This document shows, in pieces, positions 12,558 through 21,942 of a DNA stretch of 64,000 nucleotides (position 1 is its first letter; each line of letters begins with the position of its first letter). The stretch comes from Epiperipatus broadwayi (lineage: Eukaryota; Onychophora; Udeonychophora; Euonychophora; Peripatidae): NCBI GenBank assembly GCA_028023455.1, contig JAQFVV010007283.1, positions 50,920 through 114,919 on the forward strand. Direction: 5' to 3'. Both the position numbers and the translations under genes were made by a program. The notes beneath the pieces were generated by a model. The model saw nothing but the letters and a program-made list of their open reading frames with translations, searched no databases and had not been told where the DNA came from.

Positions 12558-12861
12558 GTAAGTTTTATTACATTTTATTTATTAATCTTCATGTAAAAAA
12601 TACATTTATAGTTAGATATACTTTGCAATTACATAGTGAGAATAACGTAGTTCGAAACACGGATTCTGCCTGCAGGAAATGTAAGTTCTTTTTTTATTCA
12701 TTTATTCATCTTTATGTAAAAACATTTATAGTTAATATAGTTTGTTTATTTATTTATAGTTATATATACAGTAAAGACCACTACATATACAAGTGAAAAC
12801 TATGCATCAAAATGTAAGTTTTTAAAATTTTTTTTCCCTAAGCATTTATACTTATATATAG
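12558..12861 (+). repeat. Intron-like subrepeats in the right foldback arm
   Basis: This is the mirror image of the left arm. GTAAGT starts at 12558, 12681 and 12814 (spacings 123 and 133), and ATTTATAG ends at 12611 and 12731. An alternative acceptor lies at 12759. The spacer at 12612-12680 is 69 nt. In the third frame it reads an open peptide containing HSENNVV, but the segment before the first donor has an in-frame TAA, so a continuous spliced frame across all units is not supported. Confidence 0.4.
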
Positions 12862-12987
12862 TTTATTTAGAATTAGATACACTGATTAAAGTTGGATACA
12901 GTTAGCAGGAAAAAAATGTAGTTAAGTTTTTTAAAAATAGAGGGCGAAGTGTCGAGACCGCTATAAGTCAGTTTTACCAATTATCAA

Positions 12988-13339
12988 TCTTATTAAATAA
13001 AAAAGACATATTTTTACAAAAGAAATGAATATCATATTTTCCTGCAACCTGAATTTGTCTTTAATATTGGCCGATCAAGACAAATTCCATAACGCTTTGA
13101 TTGATTTAAAAAGCTTTCATTGATTTTGTAGATAATGATGGCATTAAAAGTTAAATTCAAGACAATAGGCATTATCATATTATTATCTGTTTGTTGATAA
13201 AATGTGGTCTAATAAATTATATATATATATATATTTGTAAATAAACATGTTAAACTTAAAATATTCGAAGTAATCATTAATTTATAGAGAGTTTCGCACA
13301 TCTATATATTATTTTCTATGATAAAATTATCTATATATA
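12988..13339. other. AT-rich stretch, nothing recognised
   Basis: It contains a short (AT)n run near 13218 and no frame or repeat that I can assign. Confidence 0.4.
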
Positions 13340-13890
13340 TTATTCTACACAAATAAAGTGTGATAAACAGAGCACAAAAACATTAATTATAAACAACAAT
13401 TAGCCAAGCGCTTTCGGTATTGTATACCAGAATCATGGCGACATACTGGAAGTGAATGGTTAATATTCCAGTGCATGCTCAGTGGAACACTAGTGTTACA
13501 CTGATTAATAATGTTTTAGACTTCGCAATAAACCAAGCCTCTTTCAACTTCCTTTTCCGATCATTTGACTCATTGCACACAGTAGTAATATTTTGAGAAT
13601 AAAATTCATGACCACAATTATTTTCATGATTTGAAAAAACAGAATTAACCTGCAAATCACTTTTAGATTTTTTGTACTGATAAATATGCTGTCGCAAAGT
13701 CTAAAAACGTTATTAATAATCAGTGTAACATGTGTTCCACTGAGCATGCACTGGAATATTAACCGTTCAGTTCCAGTATGTCGCCATGATTCTGGTATAC
13801 AGTACCGAAAGCGCTTGGCTAATTGTTGTTTATAATTAATGTTTTTGTGCTCTGTTTATCACGCTTTATTCGTGTAGAATAATTTTCATT
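13340..13890 (-). mobile_element. Palindromic Penelope-like element remnant
   Basis: Arms at about 13340-13532 and 13690-13890 are inverted copies. They share acaattagccaagcgctttc, ccagaatcatggcgacatac and the block attccagtgcatgctcagtg. Between them is a GIY-YIG-type coding fragment on the minus strand. Inverted terminal blocks around a coding centre are a known PLE arrangement. The arms do not match the pLTR-like blocks of the copies at 14975, 35600 or 42820, so this is a separate PLE subfamily. Confidence 0.65.
13520..13697 (-). pseudogene. PLE GIY-YIG endonuclease C-terminal fragment
   Basis: The minus-strand frame contains SVFSNHENNCGHEF, then a spacer, then NDRKRKLKEAWFI. The PLE at 16125-16625 has the matching order SVFYDHDRNCNFKF ... 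NEKRKIKEAVFI. This is the second half of the PLE GIY-YIG nuclease, with the H...H/F region and the catalytic-type Glu in KEA. The N-terminal GIY-YIG core and all reverse transcriptase motifs are absent. Too short to be functional. Confidence 0.7.
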
Positions 13891-14974
13891 ATCTGATAGA
13901 GTTTTTATATTATTTACATCTATATATATATGTAATCGCGTACATATTTTATTTTAAGCAATTGAAATTCGTTCGCGAGTAAATCAAGAAAATAAATAGG
14001 GTTAGGTATTATTATATATTATTTTCATTATCTCAATTTTATATAACCTTATTATATTATCACATACTATGCATTTATATTAGATAAATACATTTATATA
14101 TTTAAAGGAATATTCGATATTCATTATGATTACTTTGATTATTATATAATAAGTATATTAGAAATGGAAGTTAGAATTTAAGATTAATTAAAATATTTTG
14201 AATCCATTTGTTATAAGCTATAATGCTATTACTATTGTTAAATATTATATAGTATCTAATACATTTCCTTAATGCCGTGCATTATTGTTTGTTGAATGTT
14301 GTCTTAATGATTTATTATCTATTTAATGGCAGGTTGAATGTCTACAATTATATTAAGTCATAATATATGTTGAATGATAATCGAATAGTTTAAATTATAG
14401 CAATTTCGTTGTGTTAATATTTGATATTTATTAGAATATTTATAGTGGTCGATTAATAAAACCTATTATATTTCTTGGGGTTTTTGCATTATTTGCTTAG
14501 TTGTTGAATAGATATATAAATCTCTTATAAATAAGATTATTTATTTATTTTGCAAATGAATAGCTTAAAGAAAGACTGAGCTAGATTAATATTTTATTTT
14601 TAATAGAATTATTGTGGGTGGATTGGATATCTTGATTTAGGTTGGGGGTGTGTGTGTGTCTCTACTCTTAATTCAAATTAAATGACATAGGTAAACAATA
14701 TTAAAAGGGATATATGTTTATGATTTTAGAAGGGTAGTATTTAAACATTAGAAAGCAGAAGTTGATGCATATTTTAGTCCTACTTTCCGAGTTCTAGGAA
14801 AGCGTATTTATATATTTATTAATGATGATTGACATAACAAGGGCTTAAATTTTGTATGCATCATTAGATTAATCCAATTTATAACCTTGGGTAGAAGTCT
14901 ACCCCAGTTGTCAGTTACAATACATATATACATATAATGTTTAAATACAACTATAGTATGTATACTTAAGCTGG
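13891..14974. other. AT-rich intergenic stretch, nothing recognised
   Basis: There is a short (GT)n run near 14648-14660. No gene, RNA or repeat can be assigned. Confidence 0.4.
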
Positions 14975-15081
14975 ATATAATTAGAGGGTATTTGAACCCA
15001 GACTTCCAAGCTTCCTTTATTTATTCAGTTTATCTTATACAACCAATACACATGCATACATATGAGAAATGTAAATGATTT

Positions 15082-15126
15082 CCAATATATACATTTCATG
15101 CTGAACCAGCACTCATCAGTTGGTCC
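15082..15126 (-). ncRNA. Hammerhead ribozyme motif in PLE terminal block
   Basis: On the minus strand the order is CCAA, CUGAUGA, stem II GUGCU/AGCAU with loop GGUUC, then GAAA, a 3-bp stem III (AUG/UAU with loop UA) and A followed by UUGG. Stem I pairs CCAA with UUGG (4 bp). All invariant core bases (CUGANGA, GAA, and A as the cleavage-site base) are present. Predicted cleavage lies between 15086 and 15085. Stem II closes with a G-U pair instead of the usual G-C. PLEs are known to carry hammerheads with very short stem III. Activity is not proven. Confidence 0.75.
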
Positions 15127-15544
15127 AGATTATCATCTCTTTCACATATATATATAATCAATGATCAGTTTATATTAAGAAAGCAAATTTTAAAACTTTA
15201 ATGGACAGGCTTCAATCTTTTCCACTCTCCAGCTCTTCAGTCATCTACATTATTGAAATTTCTGATGAGGGCATGTTCCCATGTTGACCATATGTTCAAA
15301 GTCCTTGTTTTACCAATTTTTTAGTGTCATACCCATGTTGACCATAAAGTGAACATGGGTATGAGAGTAAAACATTGACAAAACAAGGGCTTTGAACATG
15401 TCACCATCATATTTTCAATGATATGGAAGGCTGAAGAGTTAAAGAGTGAAGAATATTGAAGTCTGCCTATTAAAGTTTGAAGATTTTCTATCTTAATATA
15501 AACTAAGCACTGATTATGTATATGTGTGGGAGATGATGATCTTA

Positions 15545-15590
15545 ATCAAGTGATGAATGCTATTTCAGCACTATATAGATATATATAGTT
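15545..15590 (+). ncRNA. Degenerate hammerhead in the plus-strand PLE block
   Basis: This is the sister of the motif at 15082-15126. The core reads GUGAUGA instead of CUGAUGA, and the GAAA box has become CUAUA, so two invariant elements are lost. It lies just upstream of the coding region. It should be inactive. Confidence 0.6.
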
Positions 15591-15609
15591 ACAGTTATGC
15601 AGTTTTGTT

Positions 15610-16118
15610 TTGTCGTATTATGAAGAAAAGATTTTAAACAAATTTATATTTATGGGAAATATTAAGATATATACAAGATATGTGGATGATGTTTTTGTAT
15701 GTGCTTCTTCAGAAATGATTGATAAAATTTTTGATGAATATAATAAATTAAAAGGTCTTAACTGGACTATGAAGAAAGAATATAATAACAGTATTAAATA
15801 TTTAGATTTGATGATTTCAAGGAACAATAATATGATTGACTATAAATTGTTTATTAAACCTATTGAAATGAGAGGGTATATTCCATATTTATCTAAAGTG
15901 CCACATAATTATAAAATGGCTGGTTTTAGGTCTTTTTTACATACAAATAATATTTTGTGTAAATATGCATGTGACAAAAAGAAAAATATTGAAAATTATG
16001 TAAGTGAATTATTAAGTGTGGGTTATAATATAAAAGAAATTTATCAAGTGGTTTGTCAATTTAGTAAGAAAGTTAATAGGAATACTGGTGATGAGAAAAA
16101 ATTGAGAGTAAGAAGTGG
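15610..16118 (+). pseudogene. PLE reverse transcriptase, C-terminal half
   Basis: The frame starts inside the RT domain, next to the terminal block. YVDD (residues 24-27 counted from 15610) is the catalytic motif C. It is followed by the E.....I.YLDL.I block near residue 62 and the FIKPI...YI segment that in PLEs precedes a conserved H/HNYK region (PHNYKM). Motifs 1-4 with the first catalytic Asp are missing. The frame leaves the family at about 16118: the next block, SLPFYNNN, continues in another frame. So this is a truncated and frameshifted copy. Codons are extremely A/T-rich, like the surroundings. Confidence 0.8.
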
Positions 16119-16625
16119 ATTTCTTTGCCTTTTTATAATAATAATCAAGTAAAATTTATGAAATTTTTTTATAATAGTATATATAATGTTTCATTTTATG
16201 GATCGGGTAATTTAAATAGAATGGTTAATAATTCAAAAGATAAGTTAGAAAAAAATAATGTGAGTAATATAATTTATAGAATTTTTTGTGGGTGTAACTT
16301 ATCATATGTGGAGGAATCTAGATGTAATATTGAGAAAAGAATTAAAGAACATAAATTGTTGTATAAAAGAGTTTTGAAAAATGTACAGATATGTAATGAT
16401 AATAATAATGAAGTCAAGTTATATACTGAATCTGTTTTTTATGATCATGATAGAAATTGTAATTTTAAATTTGATTTTGATATAAACAAAATAAAAATTT
16501 TAGGCCAAGAGAGAGATAATGAAAAAAGAAAAATTAAAGAGGCAGTTTTTATTCGTAGGTATAAAAATACTATAATAAACAGACAGTCAGCAAATGTTAG
16601 GATTAATGAATTGTGGGATATTTAA
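16118..16625 (+). pseudogene. PLE GIY-YIG endonuclease domain, frameshifted from the RT
   Basis: After the frameshift the sequence carries the PLE linker and nuclease. Counted from 16125, YRIFCGC (51-57) and SYVEES (60-65) correspond to the Y.I.C..C...YVGET core. RIKEH is at 72-76. SVFYDH and KFDF come later, and KRKIKEAVFI (134-143) contains the conserved Glu. The element ends with a natural TAA at 16623-16625. The domain cuts DNA to prime reverse transcription in active PLEs. Here it is intact in length, but it is not joined in frame to the RT. Confidence 0.8.
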
Positions 16626-16910
16626 ATCGACATGTGTTTCCGGTTGGTAATAGATGATTCCATTTTGACAGTTGAGTTGAAAATGATTATGAATATAATC
16701 AAAAATATTTCTTTATGAGTTTTTATTTATATTATATTATAAATTGTTTACCGTTGTTTGGAATATATTTAAGTTTCGTTATATATATATATTAGAGAGC
16801 GTTTATCTTTCTCACATGTATGTAATCATGTGTATTGGTTATATAAGATAAACTGAATGATTAAAGGAAGCTTGGAAGTTTGAGTTGAAATCCCCTCTAA
16901 TTACTATATA

Positions 16911-18568
16911 TATATATATTCTGAAGAATACTTTTTAAAAATGTATACCATATTTTTACCAATAGATATGCAAAATGATAAGCAAACTAAATTGATAGCT
17001 AAATTTTACATGACAATGATGTCTGCTATTCTAGTATTCATTGTTTGTATTTGTATTCACTGTATAAAATATAAATGAGAAAAAGTGTTTACAAAATGTA
17101 GCATAAATTCCAATCTCATATAATATAAATATAAGCATAGAATATAAAATCTTATGGCACATAAATGGATTCAATGTTCAGGATAGATATATCTGGGTTG
17201 AAAATTTTTTTTTACTGCAGTAGTCAGTTTTCTGAATTAAAGTGTGAACTAAAATATTTTGATCTCTCTTTATGCTGTCTTAAATTCAATGTCTTTACTT
17301 CTGGAGTAAATATTGTATTTTTCAATTTAATTAATGTTATGATATTCATTCTCTATATAAAGAAGATAATCTTTTTTTAATTAATTACTGATTAAAATTA
17401 TTGTCCAAAATCTATTTTAATAGATTAAGATAGTAATAGTCTTTCTATATATGAATCTTTAATTAAATAAAATCTTTAATTAATTGTTTAGTTATTTTTA
17501 AAAATCAATTCAAACTGACATTTTATTCTTTATTTTTTTTTCTTTAAATATAGAAAGAAAATACTAATAAATATTGAATAAGTATTTGTCTGATAAAGAA
17601 TTTTTGATTTTATACTATTCTTATCTCAAAATGGTATTTTTAAAATAAATATTAGGATTAAAATAGTATTTTATAATCAATGTATGTTCAGCCAACTTGA
17701 ATACAAATTTTTTTTAGTTTTAATAATTTTCATCTCCAAATTTACCTGGTTCATATCAAATATTACCGAAACCGATCTAAAATTTTTGTTAAATTATTTT
17801 AATAATAATTTTTAAAATTGAAAATAATGTTTTCAATCCTTTAAATTAAAATCTATAAATCTTACACTTTTAATTTTCACAATAATATTTGTTGGATTCT
17901 ATAAAGAGAAAAGAAAAAAAAAATCAAAATACATATTGTGATCTTGTCACTGCTGATTGTTATGGAAACATGATCAAATCACTGAAAATTTCTGGTATTG
18001 AAAGAGTGTTTATAATTCTAATATAACTTCTGAGCAGTAGCTTAAATGAAGCATGTTTTAGGAAAATTTGGTTTGTACTTTGCAATTTCAGTCAGCAATA
18101 TTATATCTTGCTGATTTGAGATTTAGTGCTAATGAGACTGGCAGATAAAACATTTATCACGTATGTTGTAGCTCAGAACAATAATTTATTTCATCCACAT
18201 ATATCGAAATGAAAAAATGTATATTCTATTTTCAGCATTACTAAATTGTTAATAATTTTATGTTAATAAATGCACTTAAATTAATTTCACTCAATTTTGT
18301 TATCTTTTATTTTAAATACTATTAAATTAGATTGAATAAAGTAATTAATATAAATTCTAAACTTGTAATAAAAGTTATTATTTTCCAACTATTTATTTAA
18401 GTTTTGCAAATAGGCAATAATACAATATAAAAACTAAGTTTGTAGCGTTAAAAATAATAAATGCACATTCAGTAGAAAATGAAATATAAAATTCATTTTC
18501 CTTTTTTCTTCGTGTAAAACAAATATATATACTTACAATAAAAAAATTCAATACATAAATGTAAAAGT

Positions 18569-18603
<35 letters not shown>

Positions 18604-19184
18604 TTATATAAGTTAACACGAAAAACATTTATTTTTTAAATTAAAAACAAAAGTTTGTTAAAGTAAATATTTACTTTAGATTTTAATTATTTATTCATTT
18701 ATTCATGCATTTTAAGCGATGTAATTTGAATATATTATCTATTTATATAAAATTTTGCATCACATTATTAAATAAAAATACTAGAAAATAATTTCATCAC
18801 ATATGTAGGTGTATGTTGTTGTTTTAAATTTTATTCGATTGATTTAAAACTAAACAAAATCATAAAGCTGAATTACTGTAATTAAGATTTAAAAAAGTAA
18901 AATAACCTGTTTAAAAAGTAATCTTGAAATTGTAAATATGATAATTGTGAATTTAAATAAACTTTTATATATCGCATATGTATGTACAAATATATGCAAA
19001 AGATATATTTTCTACAGCAAAAAAAAAAAAAAAAAAGGTATTTTGCATTTGCATTTTATTAATGTTCAATAGGATAATCTCATAAATTGAAAGTTTAGAT
19101 TTATAAGAAAATATTGTCAAATAAAATTTATATTCTGAGTTTTAGTCTTTAAAATAATTATATATATATATTATGTTATTGGTC
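16911..19184. other. AT-rich intergenic stretch with a (TTA)n microsatellite
   Basis: No gene is recognised. A (TTA)n tract lies at about 18570-18603, a poly(A) run of 18 at about 19020-19036, and short (AT)n runs near 16905 and 19157. The 71-residue open frame at 17165 has no family signature. Confidence 0.5.
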
Positions 19185-19866
19185 TGAACCACTAATTGTC
19201 TATCAGCAACACTCTATAAATTCTAAAGACATTGCAAATAAACACTATTTTTTTTCTTCATAAAAATAATATCAACTTCTAAACATAGCACACCTTAAGC
19301 ACCAAGAAGATTAAAATAAGACAAATAAATGATTTATGATATTCAACTTACCATAAGTAGTAGCATTCATTTAATTATTTATAACTTATTCAGAGATCAA
19401 TTATTCATACAGTATATAATAATAATATACAGATTACAATAACTATATTCATACTTTTTGTAAATTATCATCACATGAATAGAAACATAACAACCCAAAT
19501 ATGATATTTATTTTACATGTATTTTAGTTTGCATTATTAAATAATAATATCTTATATTAAACATAATAAAGGAAAGTTACCTTAAGCATATATTAATTAC
19601 TATGATTATCATTGACACTTCTAGTTGACATAACCTCTAGATGTTATAGAATCATTATAAATGAAACTAAGAAAAATTTTACTTTTTTTTTTTTATCAAA
19701 GCCTCGGGTGGTCTTTGAGCAGTTCCACTATCAGATTTTCAATTCAATGGATGGTTGAAGAGTTGGAGTGTGGAGTGAATTGAAGCCTGTCCATTAAAGT
19801 ATGAGGATTGGCTATCTTAATATATGTCTGAGCACTTATTGCATATATGTGTAGAGATGATAACCT

Positions 19867-19912
19867 GGATCAACTGATGATTGTTGATTTAGCATGAAAT
19901 ACATATATTAGT
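19867..19912 (+). ncRNA. Hammerhead motif, insertion 1 unit 1 (weakened)
   Basis: CUGAUGA is at 19874-19880 and GAAA at 19896-19899. Stem III is AUA/UAU with loop CA, and predicted cleavage follows 19907. Stem II (UGUU/AGCA) keeps four pairs with one wobble. Stem I has only about two pairs, because UCAA faces UUAGU. The core is intact but stem I is poor. Confidence 0.55.
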
Positions 19913-20318
19913 GATTATTTATCTTTTTGACATATATGTGTTCAAATGTATCAGTGTTATGAGATAGAGTGAAGAGTGGTGGATCATATGAAAGTCTGTG
20001 CCCATATACCCTATATATATATATATATATATTGATACAGGTATATAATGAGCCTGTATTTCAGTTATTACATAGTAGAGATGTCTGCCCATCCCTCATA
20101 TATGTATCAAATGAATTATGTCCTGTACATGAGGGGTCAGATTGACTTTGTGTCAACGTGGATGTGACGAGAATCTCAGCCTCAGGGTGGCTTTGAGCAT
20201 TCCATCATCGGATTTTCAATTCGATGGATGGTTGAAGAGTTGCAGTGTAGAGTGGATTGAAGCCTGTCCATTAAAGTATGAGGAACTTATTGCATATATG
20301 TGTAGAGATGATAATATG

Positions 20319-20363
20319 GAGCAACTGATGATTGCTGGTTTAACATGAAATACAAATATTGGT
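20319..20363 (+). ncRNA. Hammerhead motif, insertion 1 unit 2 (weakened)
   Basis: CUGAUGA is at 20325-20331 and GAAA at 20347-20350; the expected cleavage point follows 20358. Stem II (UGCU/AACA) and stem III (AUA/AAU) each have a mismatch, and stem I keeps about three pairs. It is probably inactive or poor. Confidence 0.5.
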
Positions 20364-21440
20364 GATTATTTACCTTTTCGACATATATATATATTCAAGT
20401 ATATCAATGTTATGAGATAGAGTAAAGAGTGGGGGATCACATAAAAGTCTGTGCTCATATACCCTATATATTACAAATATAAAATTCTAAAATATTTTAA
20501 ATCTTAAAACTACTACGTATTAAGAATAATTATTAATATTAACTTAAAACTATCTTATATTCCAATAACTAACAAAAAAATAAAAGTTTTTTTTAAATTC
20601 CTTTAACTGAATCACCGGGAAAGCACTAGTCTCCATAACAACCAATTAACTTAAACAGAGATTTTTTTCTGGTTTCTCCCCTCCACATTATTTCACAGTT
20701 ATTTGTAGCATAATTAAAACACGTGAATGAATTTCTATGAAAATGTTACTCATCAATAACAAATAAAAATTCTTGTAATAAAGTTCATTCTTTCTATGTT
20801 ATTGATAAAAATGAATTAATCCAAGTTAATAAATAAGCATTTATTATTTAAGATGACAATTACCACATTTAAAAAGTTTTTTTCTTTCAGCATTCAGCTA
20901 AGTACTGCAAACGTATCTAGCTTTAAAAAGTTTCTTCAATTTGTTCATATTTAATTCCAATAATGCTGATAGTAGACATATTAAATCTTATAGTTCTTAA
21001 AATAATTTGCATTTAGTATATTAATAACTTTAATACTATTTGTCAGCCACACTGTACAATTATAAAATTCTCCTCCTGGATAATACATATTCATTATATT
21101 AAAACTATCGTGTTATTCTTAATAGCAGTCAGTAAAGACATTTTCACAGAAAAATTAAGTAGTCCCCGTTTTTCTCTTTCTTCTTAAAATTATTAATGCT
21201 CTACTAAAATCTCTCATAAATTTAAAATAAGAAATATAAATAGCTTTTATGTAATAGTTGAAATACACAGGCTTATATATACCTGTGTCATTGAGCGTTC
21301 CATCATCAGATTTTCAATTGGATGGACGGCTGAAGAGTTGGAGTGTGGAGTACCTTGAGGCCTGCCCAATAAAGTAGGCGGATTTGCTATCTTAATATAT
21401 ATCTGAGCACTTGTAGCATATATGTGTAGAGATGGTAATC

Positions 21441-21488
21441 TGGACCAACTGATGATTGCTGGTTTAGCATGAAATACGAATATTGGTG
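21441..21488 (+). ncRNA. Hammerhead motif, insertion 2 unit 1
   Basis: ACCAA is followed by CUGAUGA (21449-21455), stem II UGCU/AGCA, then GAAA (21471-21474), and UUGGU after the predicted cleavage point (after 21482). Stem I has five pairs. Stem III has one mismatch (AUA/AAU). The stem II closing pair is U-U. The core is complete. Confidence 0.65.
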
Positions 21489-21896
21489 GTTATTTATCTT
21501 TTCGGCATATGTGTGTTCAGGTGTATCAGTGTTATGAGATAGTGTGGAGAGTGGTGGGTCATGTGAAAGTCTGTGCTCATATCCTGTCTATTACATATAT
21601 AGACACAGGTATATATAAGCCTGTGTATTTCAACAATTGCATATTAGAGATGTCTGCCTATCCTTTATATATATATTTAATGGATTATGTCCTGTACATG
21701 AGGGGTCGGATGGGTGTGACAATAATCTCGGCCTAAGGGTGGTCTTTGAGTGTTCCATCATCAGATTTTCAATTGGATGGACGGTTGAAGAGTTGGAGTG
21801 TGGAGTACATTGAGGTCTGTCCAGTAAAGTAGGAGGATTTGCTATCTTAATATATAACTGAGCACTTGTAGCATATATGTGTAGAGATGGTAATCT

Positions 21897-21942
21897 GGAC
21901 CAACTGATGATTGCTGGTTTAGCATGAAATACGTATATTGGT
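21897..21942 (+). ncRNA. Hammerhead ribozyme motif, insertion 2 unit 2 (best plus-strand copy)
   Basis: The motif has stem I GACCAA with UUGGU (five pairs), CUGAUGA at 21904-21910, stem II UGCU/AGCA, GAAA at 21926-21929, a perfect 3-bp stem III (AUA/UAU, loop CG), and A at 21937 as the cleavage-site base. All invariant core bases are present. The first stem II pair is U-U rather than G-C, which usually lowers activity. Very short stem III is typical of metazoan PLE and retrozyme hammerheads, some of which act as dimers. Two tandem copies in one insertion fit that. Confidence 0.75.

Larger units (their letters stand above)
11757..12987. mobile_element. 1.2-kb foldback (palindromic) element with 9-bp target-site duplication
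   Basis: Two arms of about 580 bp (11766 to about 12355 and about 12395 to 12978) are inverted copies around a short AT-rich centre. The termini are gtaaaactgacttatag on the left and the same on the minus strand on the right, followed by a CpG-bearing run (cgacacttcgccctc on the right). The flanking 9 bp, aattatcaa, recur at 11757-11765 and 12979-12987. Long terminal inverted repeats plus a 9-bp duplication suggest a Mutator-like origin. The arms hold three regularly spaced subunits, described separately. Arm-to-arm identity looks well above that of the ancient repeats nearby, so the element is fairly young. Confidence 0.8.
14975..16910 (+). mobile_element. Penelope-like element, 5'-truncated, with inverted terminal blocks and hammerhead
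   Basis: The left end (about 14975-15075) and the right end (about 16805-16910) are inverted copies, sharing taattagaggg, acttccaagcttccttta, cagtttatcttata and aaccaatacacatg. Next to the left end is a head-to-head palindrome centred near 15345: a minus-strand terminal block (about 14975-15340) meets a plus-strand one (about 15350-15600). Both match the non-coding insertions at 19701 and 21249. A coding region follows at 15610-16625 and begins in the middle of the reverse transcriptase, so most of the RT was lost. Inverted pLTR-like blocks, a hammerhead and RT plus GIY-YIG are together diagnostic of PLEs. Confidence 0.85.
19701..20466 (+). mobile_element. Dimeric hammerhead-bearing PLE-type insertion 1 in the LTR
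   Basis: The sister LTR lacks this block: at about 31775 it reads directly from a T-run through attaaatataaaa. The insertion holds two tandem units, both with cagattttcaattc, ggttgaagagtt, aagcctgtccattaaagta, a hammerhead-like core and gttatgagatagagt. Hammerhead positions are 451 bp apart. No frame is conserved, so it is non-autonomous. The flanks (ttatcaaa and attacaaa) match only partly, so the target-site duplication is uncertain. Both hammerheads are degraded. Confidence 0.75.

Noticed and set aside
15250-15262. CTGATGA in the PLE block as a further hammerhead
   Set aside because: No stem II followed by GAAA is present downstream, and in the related units this string is on the opposite strand to the real motif.
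18570-18603. (TTA)n as a CRISPR-like or functional array
   Set aside because: It is a plain trinucleotide microsatellite; CRISPR arrays are not expected in this animal-type sequence.
20142-20348. 68-residue frame in the LTR insertion
   Set aside because: It lies inside the hammerhead-bearing repeat, and the sister units do not keep the frame.
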